Of a DNA stretch of 64,000 nt, positions 7,394 to 16,004 are shown piece after piece. Origin of the DNA: Rubrivivax sp. (GTDB taxonomy: Bacteria; Pseudomonadota; Gammaproteobacteria; Burkholderiales; Burkholderiaceae_C); assembly GCA_021300575.1 (NCBI GenBank), contig JAJTDM010000017.1:1-64000 (forward strand), in the 5' to 3' direction. A program made the position numbers and the translations under genes. The notes beneath the pieces are model-generated. The model was given only the letters and a program-made list of their open reading frames with translations, had not been told where the DNA came from and did not search any database. Positions within the stretch are counted from its first letter, which is position 1. The number at the start of each line of letters is the position of its first letter.

Positions 7394-8967
7394 ACGGCGG
7401 CGGCAGCGGCCCAGCGCGCGCCCAGGATCTCGGCCAACACCGGCGCCACGCGCTGCTCCACCGCCGCATCCATGCGGATGGTGCGGCCCCATTCGCGGGT
7501 GGTCTCGCCCGGCCACTTGTTCGTCGCGTCCAACCCCATCTTGCCGCCCAGGCCGCTGACCGGGGAGGCGAAGTCCAGGTAGTCGATGGGCGTGGAGTCC
7601 ACCAGCGTGGTGTCGCGCACAGGGTCCATGCGGGTGGTGATGGCCCAGATCACCTCCTTCCAGTCGCGCACGTTCACGTCCTCGTCCACCACCACGATGA
7701 ACTTGGTGTACATGAACTGCCGCAGAAAGCTCCACAGGCCGAACATCACCCGCTTGGCGTGGCCGGGGTAGGCCTTGCGGATGGAGATCACCGCCATGCG
7801 GTAGCTGCAGCCCTCGGGCGGCAGGTAGAAGTCCGCAATCTCGGTGAACTGCTTTTGCAGGATGGGCACGAACACCTCGTTCAGCGCCTCGCCCAGCACG
7901 GCGGGTTCGTCCGGCGGCTTGCCGGTGTAGGTGGAGTGATAGACGGGATCGCGCCGCTGGGTGATGCGGTCGATCTGGAACACGGGAAACCAGTCCTGCT
8001 CGTTGTAGTAGCCGGTGTGGTCGCCAAACGGGCCTTCCAGCGCGTGCAGGTAGCCGCCCTGCTCCTTCAGCCGCACGCCGGCCTCGCTCTCGCCCACAAA
8101 GCCTGGGGCCGCCACGGGGATGTGGCCTTCCAGCACGATCTCGGCGCTGGCCGGCACCTGCAGCCGCCACTCACCCTCGCCCACGCCCGTGTCTGCCACC
8201 TCGGTGCGGCTTCCGCGCAGCAGGCCGGCGAACTGGTACTCTGACAGCGTGTCGGGCACGGGCGTCACGGCGCCCAGGATGGTGGCCGGGTCCGCCCCCA
8301 GTGCCACCGCGATGGGAAAGGGCTGGCCCGGGTTGGCCAGCGCGAATTCGCGGAAATCCAGGGCGCCGCCGCGGTGCGCCAGCCAGCGCATGATCACCTG
8401 CCGGGGGCCGATCACCTGCTGGCGGTAGATGCCCAGGTTCTGCCGTCGGCGCGGCTGCGCCACCCCCTGAGGCCCGCGCGTGACCACCAGGCCCCAGGTG
8501 ATGAGCGGGCCGGCGTCCCCGGGCCAGCAGGTCTGCACGGGCAGGCGCGCCAAGTCCACCTCGGCGCCTTCCAGCACCACCTCCTGGCAGGGCGGGCGGC
8601 GCACGGTGGCCGGCTTCATGTCCCACACCGCCTTGGCCATGTGCAGCAACTTGCCGGCGTCCTTCAGGCCGCGCACAGGCTCGGGCTCCTTCAGAGCGGC
8701 CAGCAGCCTGCCCACGTCGCGCAGCTCGGCGGCGGACTCCGCACCCATGCCCAGCGCCACGCGCCGCGTCGTGCCGAACAGGTTGGCCAGGCAGGGCATG
8801 GTCGCACCTTGCGGTTTCTCAAACAACAACGCCGGGCCACCGGCGCGCAGCACGGTGTCGGCAATGGCCGTCATTTCCAGCTTCGGTGACACGGGCTGCG
8901 CCACGCGCCGCAGTTCCCCCAAGGCCGAAAGACCGTCCATGAACTCACGCAAGTCCCGGTACTTCAT
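7321..8967 (-). CDS. ubiD: UbiD family decarboxylase (4-hydroxy-3-polyprenylbenzoate decarboxylase)
   Basis: UbiD removes the carboxyl group from 4-hydroxy-3-polyprenylbenzoate in ubiquinone synthesis, using prenylated FMN made by UbiX. The protein starts [13 protein letters not shown] and has the family sequence throughout, for example [12 protein letters not shown] near residue 295 and [14 protein letters not shown] near 475. It is 548 residues, longer than the usual roughly 490-520. The extra C-terminal residues (about 23, bases 7321-7393) are read antisense through the GMC relic, so the native stop codon appears to have been lost in a rearrangement and a new stop is used at 7321. The enzyme core is complete and is probably active. 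There is no close operon partner. Confidence 0.92.
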   Translation of the reverse strand: MKYRDLREFMDGLSALGELRRVAQPVSPKLEMTAIADTVLRAGGPALLFEKPQGATMPCLANLFGTTRRVALGMGAESAAELRDVGRLLAALKEPEPVRGLKDAGKLLHMAKAVWDMKPATVRRPPCQEVVLEGAEVDLARLPVQTCWPGDAGPLITWGLVVTRGPQGVAQPRRRQNLGIYRQQVIGPRQVIMRWLAHRGGALDFREFALANPGQPFPIAVALGADPATILGAVTPVPDTLSEYQFAGLLRGSRTEVADTGVGEGEWRLQVPASAEIVLEGHIPVAAPGFVGESEAGVRLKEQGGYLHALEGPFGDHTGYYNEQDWFPVFQIDRITQRRDPVYHSTYTGKPPDEPAVLGEALNEVFVPILQKQFTEIADFYLPPEGCSYRMAVISIRKAYPGHAKRVMFGLWSFLRQFMYTKFIVVVDEDVNVRDWKEVIWAITTRMDPVRDTTLVDSTPIDYLDFASPVSGLGGKMGLDATNKWPGETTREWGRTIRMDAAVEQRVAPVLAEILGARWAAAAAVQDVRSARRISSEAFSARQVPTGW

Positions 8968-9000
8968 AAAGAAACCATCTGATTTGAGCGTTTCTTAGTG

Positions 9001-9029
9001 TTGACCGGTTATACCGGCATCCCTAGAAT
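9001..9029 (+). promoter_or_regulatory. Sigma-70-type promoter with a palindrome in the spacer
   Basis: TTGACC (9001-9006), a 17-bp spacer and TAGAAT (9024-9029) form a good promoter pointing at the lytic transglycosylase gene 180 bp downstream. The spacer contains the perfect inverted repeat CCGGT-TAT-ACCGG (9005-9017), a likely operator for a repressor. The gap between ubiD and this gene (8968-9211) shows no other feature. Confidence 0.6.
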
Positions 9030-9211
9030 CCGCCGCGATTGCATGAGTTGAGGGTTTTCCCTGAATCTTGCCCGACGTCAAGTCGGTGCCTGAAAACCTC
9101 AACAGACAGTGACACGTGCTGATCTCAAGGTCAGCGCCTGCATGCGAACGATTATCACTGTCGCCCCGGAGGCGCCCTGGCAGGCGCCGCCTTCGCCTCA
9201 GTGACGAAAGG

Positions 9212-10057
9212 ATGAACATGCCCGAAACCACCAACACGCCACAGCGGCCCGCGGCGGAGCCACAACTTCGGCAGGCCACCTTGCCTGGTCTGCTGGCCCG
9301 TGCCGTGGTGGCTGTCAGCCACCACTCGCTGGCCGTGGTGGGCTTGGCCATCGCCGCCGCGCTGATCCTGGGATGGAGCCAGCCAGCATTCCGCACCGTG
9401 ATCGAGGCCCACACTCTGGGCTGGCTGCAGGAACGGCAGGATGCGCGTGCAGAGCCCCGCCCGGCCGTGGCCCCCGGTGAAACCCTTGAAGCCCTGGCGC
9501 GCGCCACGGCCACAGAGCCCTCTTCATTGACGGGCGAACAGGCTGCCGTGGCCGAATGGCTCGCCAAGCGCTACCGCATCGCCCTGGAGCCGGTGTCCCG
9601 CCTGGTGCTGGAGGCCTGGTCCATCGGACCCCGCGCGGGGCTGGAGCCGACGCTGATCCTGGCGGTGGCCGCCGTGGAGTCGGCCTTCAACCCCTTCGCC
9701 CAGGGCAGTGGCGGCGCCAAAGGCCTGATGCAGGTGGTGGCACATGCGCACCTGGAGAAGTTCGAGCCCCTGGGCGGGCTGCGCGCCGCCTTCGACCCCG
9801 TGAGCAACCTGCGCGTGGGTGCACTGGTGCTGAAAGAGAGCATCGCCGAGGCCGGCAGCGTGGAAGGCGGCCTGCTCGCCTACATGGGTGCCTACAGCAC
9901 CTCGCAGCAGACCAGCTACCCGAAGCGCGTATTGGGAGAGCAAAGCCAATTGCAGCAGGCTGCCCAAAAGGCGCAGAAGGGTCCTGGGCAAGCAGCGACA
10001 GACAAGCCCCAGACCCTGGCCCAGGCCCAGGCGACCAAGGGCGCTCCGATACACTGA
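9212..10057 (+). CDS. Membrane-anchored lytic transglycosylase domain protein
   Basis: The protein has 281 residues, with one membrane helix near residues 38-58 and a Slt-type catalytic domain from about 145. The catalytic Glu lies in [13 protein letters not shown], followed by the GAKGLMQV motif and YMGAYS. Lytic transglycosylases cleave the peptidoglycan glycan chain to form anhydro-MurNAc ends. The C-terminal tail is rich in Gln, Ala and Lys and probably disordered. The ATG at 9212 is preceded by GAAAGG; an upstream in-frame ATG at 9116 would add an Arg-rich stretch unlike the family. The promoter at 9001 lies upstream, and glyA follows after 77 bp. Confidence 0.8.
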   Translation: MNMPETTNTPQRPAAEPQLRQATLPGLLARAVVAVSHHSLAVVGLAIAAALILGWSQPAFRTVIEAHTLGWLQERQDARAEPRPAVAPGETLEALARATATEPSSLTGEQAAVAEWLAKRYRIALEPVSRLVLEAWSIGPRAGLEPTLILAVAAVESAFNPFAQGSGGAKGLMQVVAHAHLEKFEPLGGLRAAFDPVSNLRVGALVLKESIAEAGSVEGGLLAYMGAYSTSQQTSYPKRVLGEQSQLQQAAQKAQKGPGQAATDKPQTLAQAQATKGAPIH

Positions 10058-10134
10058 ACCAACACCCGCCGCCTCCACACAGCGGCGCGCCGGCTCCCGA
10101 AGGCCCTTCCATCCGAAGAGGACTGCCATCCCTC

Positions 10135-11385
10135 ATGTTCAGCCGCCAACAGCACACCATCGCCCACGTCGATCCTGAGATCTGGGCCACCATCCAGGCC
10201 GAGAACGAGCGCCAGGAAGCGCATATCGAACTCATCGCTTCGGAGAACTACACCTCCCCGGCGGTGATGGCCGCCCAGGGCAGCCAGCTCACCAACAAGT
10301 ACGCCGAGGGCTACCCGGGCAAGCGCTACTACGGCGGCTGCGAACACGTGGACGTGGTGGAGCAACTGGCCATTGACCGGCTGAAGCAGCTCTATGGCGC
10401 CAACTTCGCCAACGTCCAGCCCAATTCGGGCTCCCAGGCCAACCAGGGCGTGTTCTTCGGCCTGCTGAACCCCGGCGACACCATCATGGGGATGAGCCTG
10501 GCCGAAGGCGGCCACCTCACCCACGGCATGCCGCTGAACATGAGCGGCAAGTGGTTCAAGGTGGTGAGCTACGGCCTGGATGCGAACGAGGTGATCGACT
10601 ACGACGCCATGGAGCGCCTGGCGCACGAACACCGCCCCAAGCTCATCATCGCCGGCGCCTCGGCGTACAGCCTGCGCATCGACTTCGAGCGCTTCTCGCG
10701 CGTGGCCAAGGCCATCGGCGCCATCTTCCTGGTGGACATGGCGCACTACGCCGGGCTGATCGCCGCGGGCGTCTACCCCAACCCCTTGCCCCATGCCGAT
10801 GTGGTGACCTCCACCACCCACAAGAGCCTGCGCGGCCCGCGTGGCGGCATCATCCTGACGAACGACGAGGCCATCGCCAAGAAGATGAACAGCGCCATCT
10901 TCCCCGGCATCCAGGGGGGCCCGCTGATGCATGTGATCGCCGGCAAGGCGGTGGCCTTCCGGGAAGCGCTGCAGCCGGAGTTCAAGGTCTACCAGCAACA
11001 GGTGTTGGACAACGCGCGGGTGCTGGCCGAGACGCTGATCGAGCGCGGCCTGCGCATCGTCTCCGGCCGCACCGAAAGCCACGTCATGCTGGTCGACCTG
11101 CGCCCCAAGGGCCTGACCGGCAAGGAGGCCGAAGCCGTGCTCGGCCAGGCCCACATGACCTGCAACAAGAACGGCATCCCCAACGACCCGCAAAAGCCCA
11201 TGGTCACCAGCGGCATCCGTCTGGGCACCCCCGCCATGACCACGCGCGGCTTCAAGGAAGTGCAGGCCCGGCAGACCGGTCACCTGATCGCGGACGTGCT
11301 GGACAAGCCGCACGATGAGGCGAACATCGCGGCCGTTCGGCAGAAGGTGTCTGCACTGACCGGCGCCTTCCCCGTCTACGGCTGA
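10135..11385 (+). CDS. glyA: Serine hydroxymethyltransferase
   Basis: GlyA interconverts serine and glycine with tetrahydrofolate and supplies one-carbon units. The protein is 416 residues, the normal length. The pyridoxal-phosphate lysine lies in the motif [13 protein letters not shown] near residue 229. The N-terminal segment [14 protein letters not shown] is typical. The start was placed at the ATG of MFSRQQHTI, although the frame is open further upstream. nrdR follows 24 bp downstream, the usual Burkholderiales arrangement, with an AAGGAG ribosome site between them. No glycine riboswitch-like structure was seen in the short leader. Confidence 0.97.
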   Translation: MFSRQQHTIAHVDPEIWATIQAENERQEAHIELIASENYTSPAVMAAQGSQLTNKYAEGYPGKRYYGGCEHVDVVEQLAIDRLKQLYGANFANVQPNSGSQANQGVFFGLLNPGDTIMGMSLAEGGHLTHGMPLNMSGKWFKVVSYGLDANEVIDYDAMERLAHEHRPKLIIAGASAYSLRIDFERFSRVAKAIGAIFLVDMAHYAGLIAAGVYPNPLPHADVVTSTTHKSLRGPRGGIILTNDEAIAKKMNSAIFPGIQGGPLMHVIAGKAVAFREALQPEFKVYQQQVLDNARVLAETLIERGLRIVSGRTESHVMLVDLRPKGLTGKEAEAVLGQAHMTCNKNGIPNDPQKPMVTSGIRLGTPAMTTRGFKEVQARQTGHLIADVLDKPHDEANIAAVRQKVSALTGAFPVYG

Positions 11386-11409
11386 AGGCCGCCCCCAAGG
11401 AGCAGGCCC

Positions 11410-11850
11410 ATGCGCTGCCCCTACTGCAGCCATGAGGAGACCCAGGTCGCCGAGACCCGGGACTCCGACGAGGGCTTCACCCGGCGACGGCGGCGCTGCC
11501 TGAAGTGCGACCGCCGCTTCACCACCTACGAGCGCCCCGAGGTGGCCATGCCCACGGTGGTCAAGCGCGACGGTGGCCGCGTGGAGTTCGATGCGGCCAA
11601 GCTGCGTTCCTCCATGATGCTGGCGCTGCGCAAGCGGCCGGTCAGCATCGAGCAGGTGGACGCGGCCCTGGAACGCATCCAGGAGAAGCTGCTGTCCGGC
11701 ACGCTGCGTGAGGTGCCCACCACGCGGCTGGGCGAGTTGGTGATGCGCGAGCTCAAGCGCATCGACAAGGTGGCGTACGTGCGCTTTGCCAGCGTGTACC
11801 GCAGCTTCGAGGACGTGGACGAGTTCCGTCAGCTGATCCGGGACATCTGA
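11410..11850 (+). CDS. nrdR: Transcriptional repressor NrdR
   Basis: NrdR is the ATP/dATP-sensing repressor of ribonucleotide reductase genes. The 146-residue protein has the N-terminal zinc ribbon (MRCPYC at residues 1-6 and CLKC near 31-34) and the ATP-cone domain from about residue 49 ([20 protein letters not shown]). It is probably co-transcribed with glyA. A GC-rich hairpin lies just after its stop. Confidence 0.96.
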   Translation: MRCPYCSHEETQVAETRDSDEGFTRRRRRCLKCDRRFTTYERPEVAMPTVVKRDGGRVEFDAAKLRSSMMLALRKRPVSIEQVDAALERIQEKLLSGTLREVPTTRLGELVMRELKRIDKVAYVRFASVYRSFEDVDEFRQLIRDI

Positions 11851-11851
11851 A

Positions 11852-11876
11852 GGCCCCCTCCCCCTTCCGGGGGGCC
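11852..11876 (+). terminator. GC-rich hairpin after nrdR, possible weak terminator
   Basis: GGCCCCC (11852-11858) and GGGGGCC (11870-11876) form a perfect 7-bp stem directly after the nrdR stop. No T-run follows, so it is at best a weak or Rho-aided terminator separating glyA-nrdR from the pilin genes. Confidence 0.35.
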
Positions 11877-11942
11877 CGCCGGTGCGATGACGGCGCGGCG
11901 CCTGCATTCCAAGATGGCGGCACTGCTGAACCGGAGCCCGCC

Positions 11943-12506
11943 ATGCACCTGCCGTCCTCTTCCCTCCTGCCCCGCATCGCTCGCCGCCAACGCGGCCTGA
12001 CGCTGCTCGAGTGCTGCGTCTACCTGAGCATCCTTTGCATCCTGGTGGGCAGCGCCGTCCCCTCCTTCGCCTCGATGCTGGATCTGCAGCGCCTGCGCGG
12101 CATGTCCGCCACGCTGGTGGGCGATCTGCATCTCATGCGCAGCGAGGCCATCGTGCGCAACGCCGACGTGCGCATGAGCTTCCATGCCGCGGGGGGCGGC
12201 AGCTGCTACGTCGTGCACACCGGGCCCGCATCGGCCTGCAGTTGCACCAGCGCCGGACAGGCGCAGTGCAGCGGCGGCCAGGCCCTGCTGCTCAGCGCCC
12301 GCCACTGGCAGGCCCAAGGCGCGCAGCAGGTGGCCGCCAACGTGAACTCCATCCTGTTCGACCCCCGCATCGGCACCGCGTCGCCTGGCGGCACGGTACG
12401 CCTGACGGACAGCGCCGGGCGGGAGATCCGCCACATCGTCAACCTGCGCGGACGCGTGCGTACCTGCAGCGCCCAGGGGGCCCTGGCAGAGCACCCGGCA
12501 TGCTGA
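11943..12506 (+). CDS. Type IV pilus minor pseudopilin, GspH/FimT-like
   Basis: The protein has 187 residues and a prepilin leader ending in RRQRG, cut before LTLLECCVYLSILCILVGSA. Glu at mature position 5 is present, as needed for pilin assembly. The C-terminal part has several Cys, consistent with disulfides in the periplasm, and ends LAEHPAC, much like the end of the second FimT-like protein in this cluster (LGHHPAC). It opens the pilin cluster about 90 bp after nrdR. The unusual Cys-Cys after the mature Glu, in place of the common Glu-Leu-Met, makes it a divergent member. Confidence 0.82.
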   Translation: MHLPSSSLLPRIARRQRGLTLLECCVYLSILCILVGSAVPSFASMLDLQRLRGMSATLVGDLHLMRSEAIVRNADVRMSFHAAGGGSCYVVHTGPASACSCTSAGQAQCSGGQALLLSARHWQAQGAQQVAANVNSILFDPRIGTASPGGTVRLTDSAGREIRHIVNLRGRVRTCSAQGALAEHPAC

Positions 12507-12748
12507 AGGTGCCTTGAAGGCAGTGGCGCGGGACCTGGGTCGCGACATCGGCGGCGGCGGCGCGGCCAGTCCGACCCTGCCGCCGGCCCGCGGCCAGCGC
12601 ATCGCGCCTGACGAGCACCACGTTGCGGCCCGTGAGCCCGGGTCTGGGCTTGTGCCCCTGGCCGTGCGAAACTTGTTCGCTCAGGCGCAACGGGCTCAGC
12701 GAAGGTGTATGCGACCCGTCGACCGCCTCCCCTTCAAGCGGCCGGACC

Positions 12749-13267
12749 ATGCAGACCACGAACCCGAGCGACCTCAGCACCGGACACAAAGCGTGCAACC
12801 CACCGCAGCGCCGCCTCTGGAGTGCAGGTCACGGGTGCGAGCGCGGCTTCACGCTGATCGAGGTGATGATCGTGGTGGCCATCGTCGCCATCCTCGCCAC
12901 CATCGCGCTGCCCAGTTACCAGGATTCGGTCCGCAAATCGCGCCGGGCTGACGCGGTGCTGGCGCTGCAGCGGATTCAAATTGAGCAGGAGAAGTTTCGG
13001 GCAGAGTGCCCGAGCTACGCGACCGGTTTCAACACGACGCGAGCCTGCACTACATCGCCAACAGTGAGCTATCTGCTTCCCTTGGCGAACACCTCGCCTG
13101 ACGGCTACTACGGTCTAAGCCTAGCAGGCTCAGCAACCAGCTTCACAGCCACGGCCACAGCGGTGACCGGCACGTCGCAAGCCAGCGACACCGGATGCAC
13201 GGTGCTGACGCTGGCGGTGACCGACCTGACCTTGACCAGGACCCCTGCGGAATGCTGGACGCGCTGA
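12749..13267 (+). CDS. Type IV pilin PilE-like
   Basis: The protein has 172 residues. The leader ends CERG and the mature part begins FTLIEVMIVVAIVAILATIA, the classic pilin N terminus with Glu at position 5. SYQDSVRKSRRADAVLALQ follows, as in PilE minor pilins of Burkholderiales. Two Cys near the C terminus (GCTVLTL and ECWTR) fit the D-region disulfide. The start at 12749 gives an unusually long leader of about 31 residues. The 242 bp before it hold no gene that I can support. Confidence 0.82.
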   Translation: MQTTNPSDLSTGHKACNPPQRRLWSAGHGCERGFTLIEVMIVVAIVAILATIALPSYQDSVRKSRRADAVLALQRIQIEQEKFRAECPSYATGFNTTRACTTSPTVSYLLPLANTSPDGYYGLSLAGSATSFTATATAVTGTSQASDTGCTVLTLAVTDLTLTRTPAECWTR

Positions 13268-13287
13268 ACCCGCGCCACCACAAGGCC

Positions 13288-13836
13288 ATGAGCCAAGGCG
13301 AGGCCATCAGCCGAAGCATCACCATGAGGATGCGCGGCCTCACCCTGATGGAGTTGATGGTGACAGTCGCCATCATGGCCATCCTGCTCGTTCTGGCCGT
13401 GCCATCGTTCAACGCTTTCCTGGCCCGCGGGCGCGTCACCGGGGCGGCCGAAGGCTTGGCGCTAGACCTGCAGTTGGCTAAGAGCGAGGCAATTCGAGGC
13501 GATACGCCAGTAAGGCTCACCTTCTCGCCGGGCAACCCTTGGTGTTACGGGTCGGTACCAACCAACAGTTCCTGCACCTGCGCACCGACAAACACCTGCA
13601 CGCTGCGGCAGGTGGACAGCAGTAGCTACGCCGGCGTAACGATGAACGCTGTCTCGTTCTCGAGTAGCACGCCCAACGACTTCACGACCTTCACAGCAGG
13701 CCAGGGCGTCGCCAACGCCGGCACGGTGGAGTTCACCCATCCCAATGCGGGCACGCTGCGGGTGAGTCTGGGCGCCGCCGGCCAGGTGTCCATCTGCTCC
13801 ACCTCGGGCGGCCTGGGCCACCATCCGGCATGCTGA
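13288..13836 (+). CDS. Type IV pilus minor pseudopilin, GspH/FimT-like (second copy)
   Basis: The protein has 182 residues. The leader ends RMRG and is followed by LTLMELMVTVAIMAILLVLA, a FimT/GspH N terminus with Glu at position 5. The globular part has a GspH look (LDLQLAKSEAIRGDTPVRL) and ends LGHHPAC. The ATG at 13288 gives a 17-residue leader; an ATG at 13324 would give a 5-residue one and is also possible. The gene overlaps the following pilW gene by 7 bp, so the cluster is translated as one unit. Confidence 0.82.
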   Translation: MSQGEAISRSITMRMRGLTLMELMVTVAIMAILLVLAVPSFNAFLARGRVTGAAEGLALDLQLAKSEAIRGDTPVRLTFSPGNPWCYGSVPTNSSCTCAPTNTCTLRQVDSSSYAGVTMNAVSFSSSTPNDFTTFTAGQGVANAGTVEFTHPNAGTLRVSLGAAGQVSICSTSGGLGHHPAC

Positions 13837-14615
13837 TGCGAAAGCACCCGGTGAAGCGGCCGAACGTGTTTCCCGCGGGAGCGTTCTCGGGCGCGCGACG
13901 GACGCTCAGGAGCCAGCACGGCGTGGGCCTGGTGGAACTGCTGATCGCCTCGGCCATTGGTCTGTTCCTGCTGGCCGGGCTGACGGATTTCCTCGGCCGC
14001 TCGCTGACGTCTTCGGGCCGGAACCTCCAGGACGCGCGCCTGACCCAGGACCTGAACGTCACCATGGAACTGATCACGCGAGACCTGCGGAGAGCAGGAT
14101 ATTCCGGTACGGCTCAGGGGGTGACAACCGCGGCCGGGGCGGAGGCCAACCCCTTCATGCAAGCTGTGGGCAGCACGGGCATGAGTTACGGCGGGATCAA
14201 TCTCTCCCAATCCGACTGCATCCTTTACTCCTACGACCTGTCCACAGCAGCACTCGGTATTGGTGTTCTGGATCCCGCTGAGAACCTGGGCTTCAGGCTG
14301 CGATCTGGTGCCGTGGAGGCGGGCAGCAACGTGACCACATGTGACCTGAACGTAATCACAGGCTGGCAGCAAGTGACCGACCCCAAGCTGTCGACGATTA
14401 CGGCACTCAGCTTCGAGTTTCTGGACAGCGCAGACAACGTGGCTGCGACACCTTTCGCCAATCCGCCAGGCCCGAACTGGGTGGTGTGCACCCGCCTGAT
14501 CCGCGTGACGCTTACAGGCCAGTTGCGCAACACGCCAGCCGTGACTCGCACACTGATCCAGAGCGTGCGCGTCCGCAACGACTGGTACCGCACCGGCACA
14601 ACGACTTGCACATGA
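13830..14615 (+). CDS. Type IV pilus assembly protein PilW-like
   Basis: The protein has 261 residues. A long, basic leader is followed by GVGLVELLIASAIGLFLLAG, the PilW-type N-terminal helix with its mature Glu. The region DLNVTMELITRDLRRAGY after the helix is characteristic of PilW. Paired Cys occur in the C-terminal half. It overlaps the upstream fimT-like gene by 7 bp and the downstream pilX gene by 4 bp (ATGA). PilW is one of the minor pilins that prime pilus assembly at the inner membrane. Confidence 0.8.
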   Translation: MLMRKHPVKRPNVFPAGAFSGARRTLRSQHGVGLVELLIASAIGLFLLAGLTDFLGRSLTSSGRNLQDARLTQDLNVTMELITRDLRRAGYSGTAQGVTTAAGAEANPFMQAVGSTGMSYGGINLSQSDCILYSYDLSTAALGIGVLDPAENLGFRLRSGAVEAGSNVTTCDLNVITGWQQVTDPKLSTITALSFEFLDSADNVAATPFANPPGPNWVVCTRLIRVTLTGQLRNTPAVTRTLIQSVRVRNDWYRTGTTTCT

Positions 14616-15562
14616 CAGACCTCTTCCCGATGAAGGTTGGCCTGTCACGCGGAAGGCCAAATCGCCCCAGGCCCGGACAGGCGGGAGCAGCCACGCTAGC
14701 GGTGGCCGTGATCATGCTGCTGGTGGTCAGCGTGCTGGTGTTTCACTCGCACACCGCCGGCTGGTTGGAACAGCGCGCCACCGCCAACCAGGCCCGCGCC
14801 AAACAGGCACATGCGGCCGCGGAAGCCGGAATCGACGTCGCCCTTGCCGCGTTGAATGCAGACACAACACGTTTGACTTATCTTGAGCCTGACACACCTG
14901 GCAAACTGAAGGCGAGGTCAGCTGCGACGCTCCCGAGCACAACTGGGGTCGGACCTTCGTACTCGGTGACCTTTGAGGATGTACCGTCTCCTGACAACAC
15001 ATTCAGGCTGGTTTCGACTGGGGGCAGCGACTGCGCAACGCCGGGAGACTTGAACACCTGCACAGGCCGCGCAAGTGTCAGTCAGGTTGTACGTGCGATT
15101 GGCTTCTCCGGCCTGCCCGCCGTTTCAAACTTCAGCACCCCACCATTTTCAGATGCAGCAACATTCTTTTGGAGCTTCTTTGCTGCGTCGCCTGCAGAGG
15201 TGCAGGCACTGACGACCCCTGTCAGCAACATTGCTTCAATTGGACCCGGGAGTTCGGGGCTCGTGTGGTTTGGAGCCGACCTGATCCTCGAAAAAAGCGT
15301 GGGCACCACTGCAAGTCCGGTCCTGTTGGTCGTGAACGGCAACCTAACCATGAGGGCTAGCGGAGTCGTTAACGGCTTCGTCTATGTAACGGGGAACCTG
15401 AGTTGCGAGGGGTGCGACGCCCAAAGCATCGTGGGCGCTGTTGCGGTTGTGGGCAACCACACGCCGCAAGTGAACGTCACACCAGCCAATACCGCTCTGG
15501 CAAAGCTCCAAGGCTCCATCCCCCGCTTCACCAAGGTCATCGGCACCTGGAGGGATTGGTGA
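14612..15562 (+). CDS. Type IV pilus minor pilin PilX-like, with a long C-terminal domain
   Basis: The protein has 316 residues, clearly longer than usual PilX (about 170-200). The N-terminal segment QAGAATLAVAVIMLLVVSVL and the following HAAAEAGIDVALAAL fit PilX, which lacks the conserved pilin Glu. The additional C-terminal half is rich in Ser, Thr and Gly, with VNGNLTMRASGVVNGFVYV and a CEGC pair. Its alternating hydrophobic pattern suggests a beta-rich fold. It overlaps pilW and pilV by 4 bp each. The extension could replace part of the tip function of PilY1, which is absent here (inference). Confidence 0.7.
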   Translation: MTDLFPMKVGLSRGRPNRPRPGQAGAATLAVAVIMLLVVSVLVFHSHTAGWLEQRATANQARAKQAHAAAEAGIDVALAALNADTTRLTYLEPDTPGKLKARSAATLPSTTGVGPSYSVTFEDVPSPDNTFRLVSTGGSDCATPGDLNTCTGRASVSQVVRAIGFSGLPAVSNFSTPPFSDAATFFWSFFAASPAEVQALTTPVSNIASIGPGSSGLVWFGADLILEKSVGTTASPVLLVVNGNLTMRASGVVNGFVYVTGNLSCEGCDAQSIVGAVAVVGNHTPQVNVTPANTALAKLQGSIPRFTKVIGTWRDW

Positions 15563-15987
15563 AAACCGGCGCGTACCGCGGCGCCATGGCCGGCGTCGGG
15601 CTCATCGAGGTGCTGATCACGCTGGTGATCATCGCGGGCGGCGTGATGGCGATGAGCCGGCTGCAAGGTTTGCTGCTGACCAGCGCAGCGTCGTCTCGGC
15701 AACTATCCGACGCCAGCTTCATCGCCCAACGGGTGATCGAGGACCTGGGATCAAGGAATTGGGACTCCCTGACGACTACCACCTTGGGTAACGAGACGGG
15801 CACCACAGCCACTTACAGCGTGCAATACACCGTCAACGACTCACCCGGCGGCGCCGGCCAGATGCAGTTCAAGACCGTGCAAGTCACCGTGTCCTGGACT
15901 GACGCCCAAGGTCAGGCCCGGACCTACACGGCCACCACGCGCCTGCAGCGGATCGGCGCCGATTTCTCGGCGCGTCTGCTGTCGTAG
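15559..15987 (+). CDS. Type IV pilus modification protein PilV-like
   Basis: The protein has 142 residues and starts at a GTG within the pilX stop codon. The leader ends AMAG and the mature N terminus is VGLIEVLITLVIIAGGVMAM, followed by SRLQGLLLTSAASSRQLSDA, a PilV pattern. This ends the minor-pilin run; ribD follows after 17 bp. The order here is fimT, pilE, fimT, pilW, pilX, pilV, without pilY1. Confidence 0.8.
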   Translation: MKTGAYRGAMAGVGLIEVLITLVIIAGGVMAMSRLQGLLLTSAASSRQLSDASFIAQRVIEDLGSRNWDSLTTTTLGNETGTTATYSVQYTVNDSPGGAGQMQFKTVQVTVSWTDAQGQARTYTATTRLQRIGADFSARLLS

Positions 15988-16004
15988 GCCGAGGGGCGCT
16001 CATC

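Noticed and set aside
10058-10134. A glycine riboswitch before glyA
   Set aside because: The 77-bp spacer is too short and shows no aptamer-like paired elements.
9916-11907. A 663-codon open frame antisense to glyA and nrdR
   Set aside because: It mirrors two well-conserved genes, has a His/Gly/Ala-rich composition and no recognisable domain.
12507-12748. A gene in the gap between the first FimT-like gene and pilE
   Set aside because: Open frames on both strands are short and Arg/Pro-rich, without a ribosome site; the region is probably spacer.
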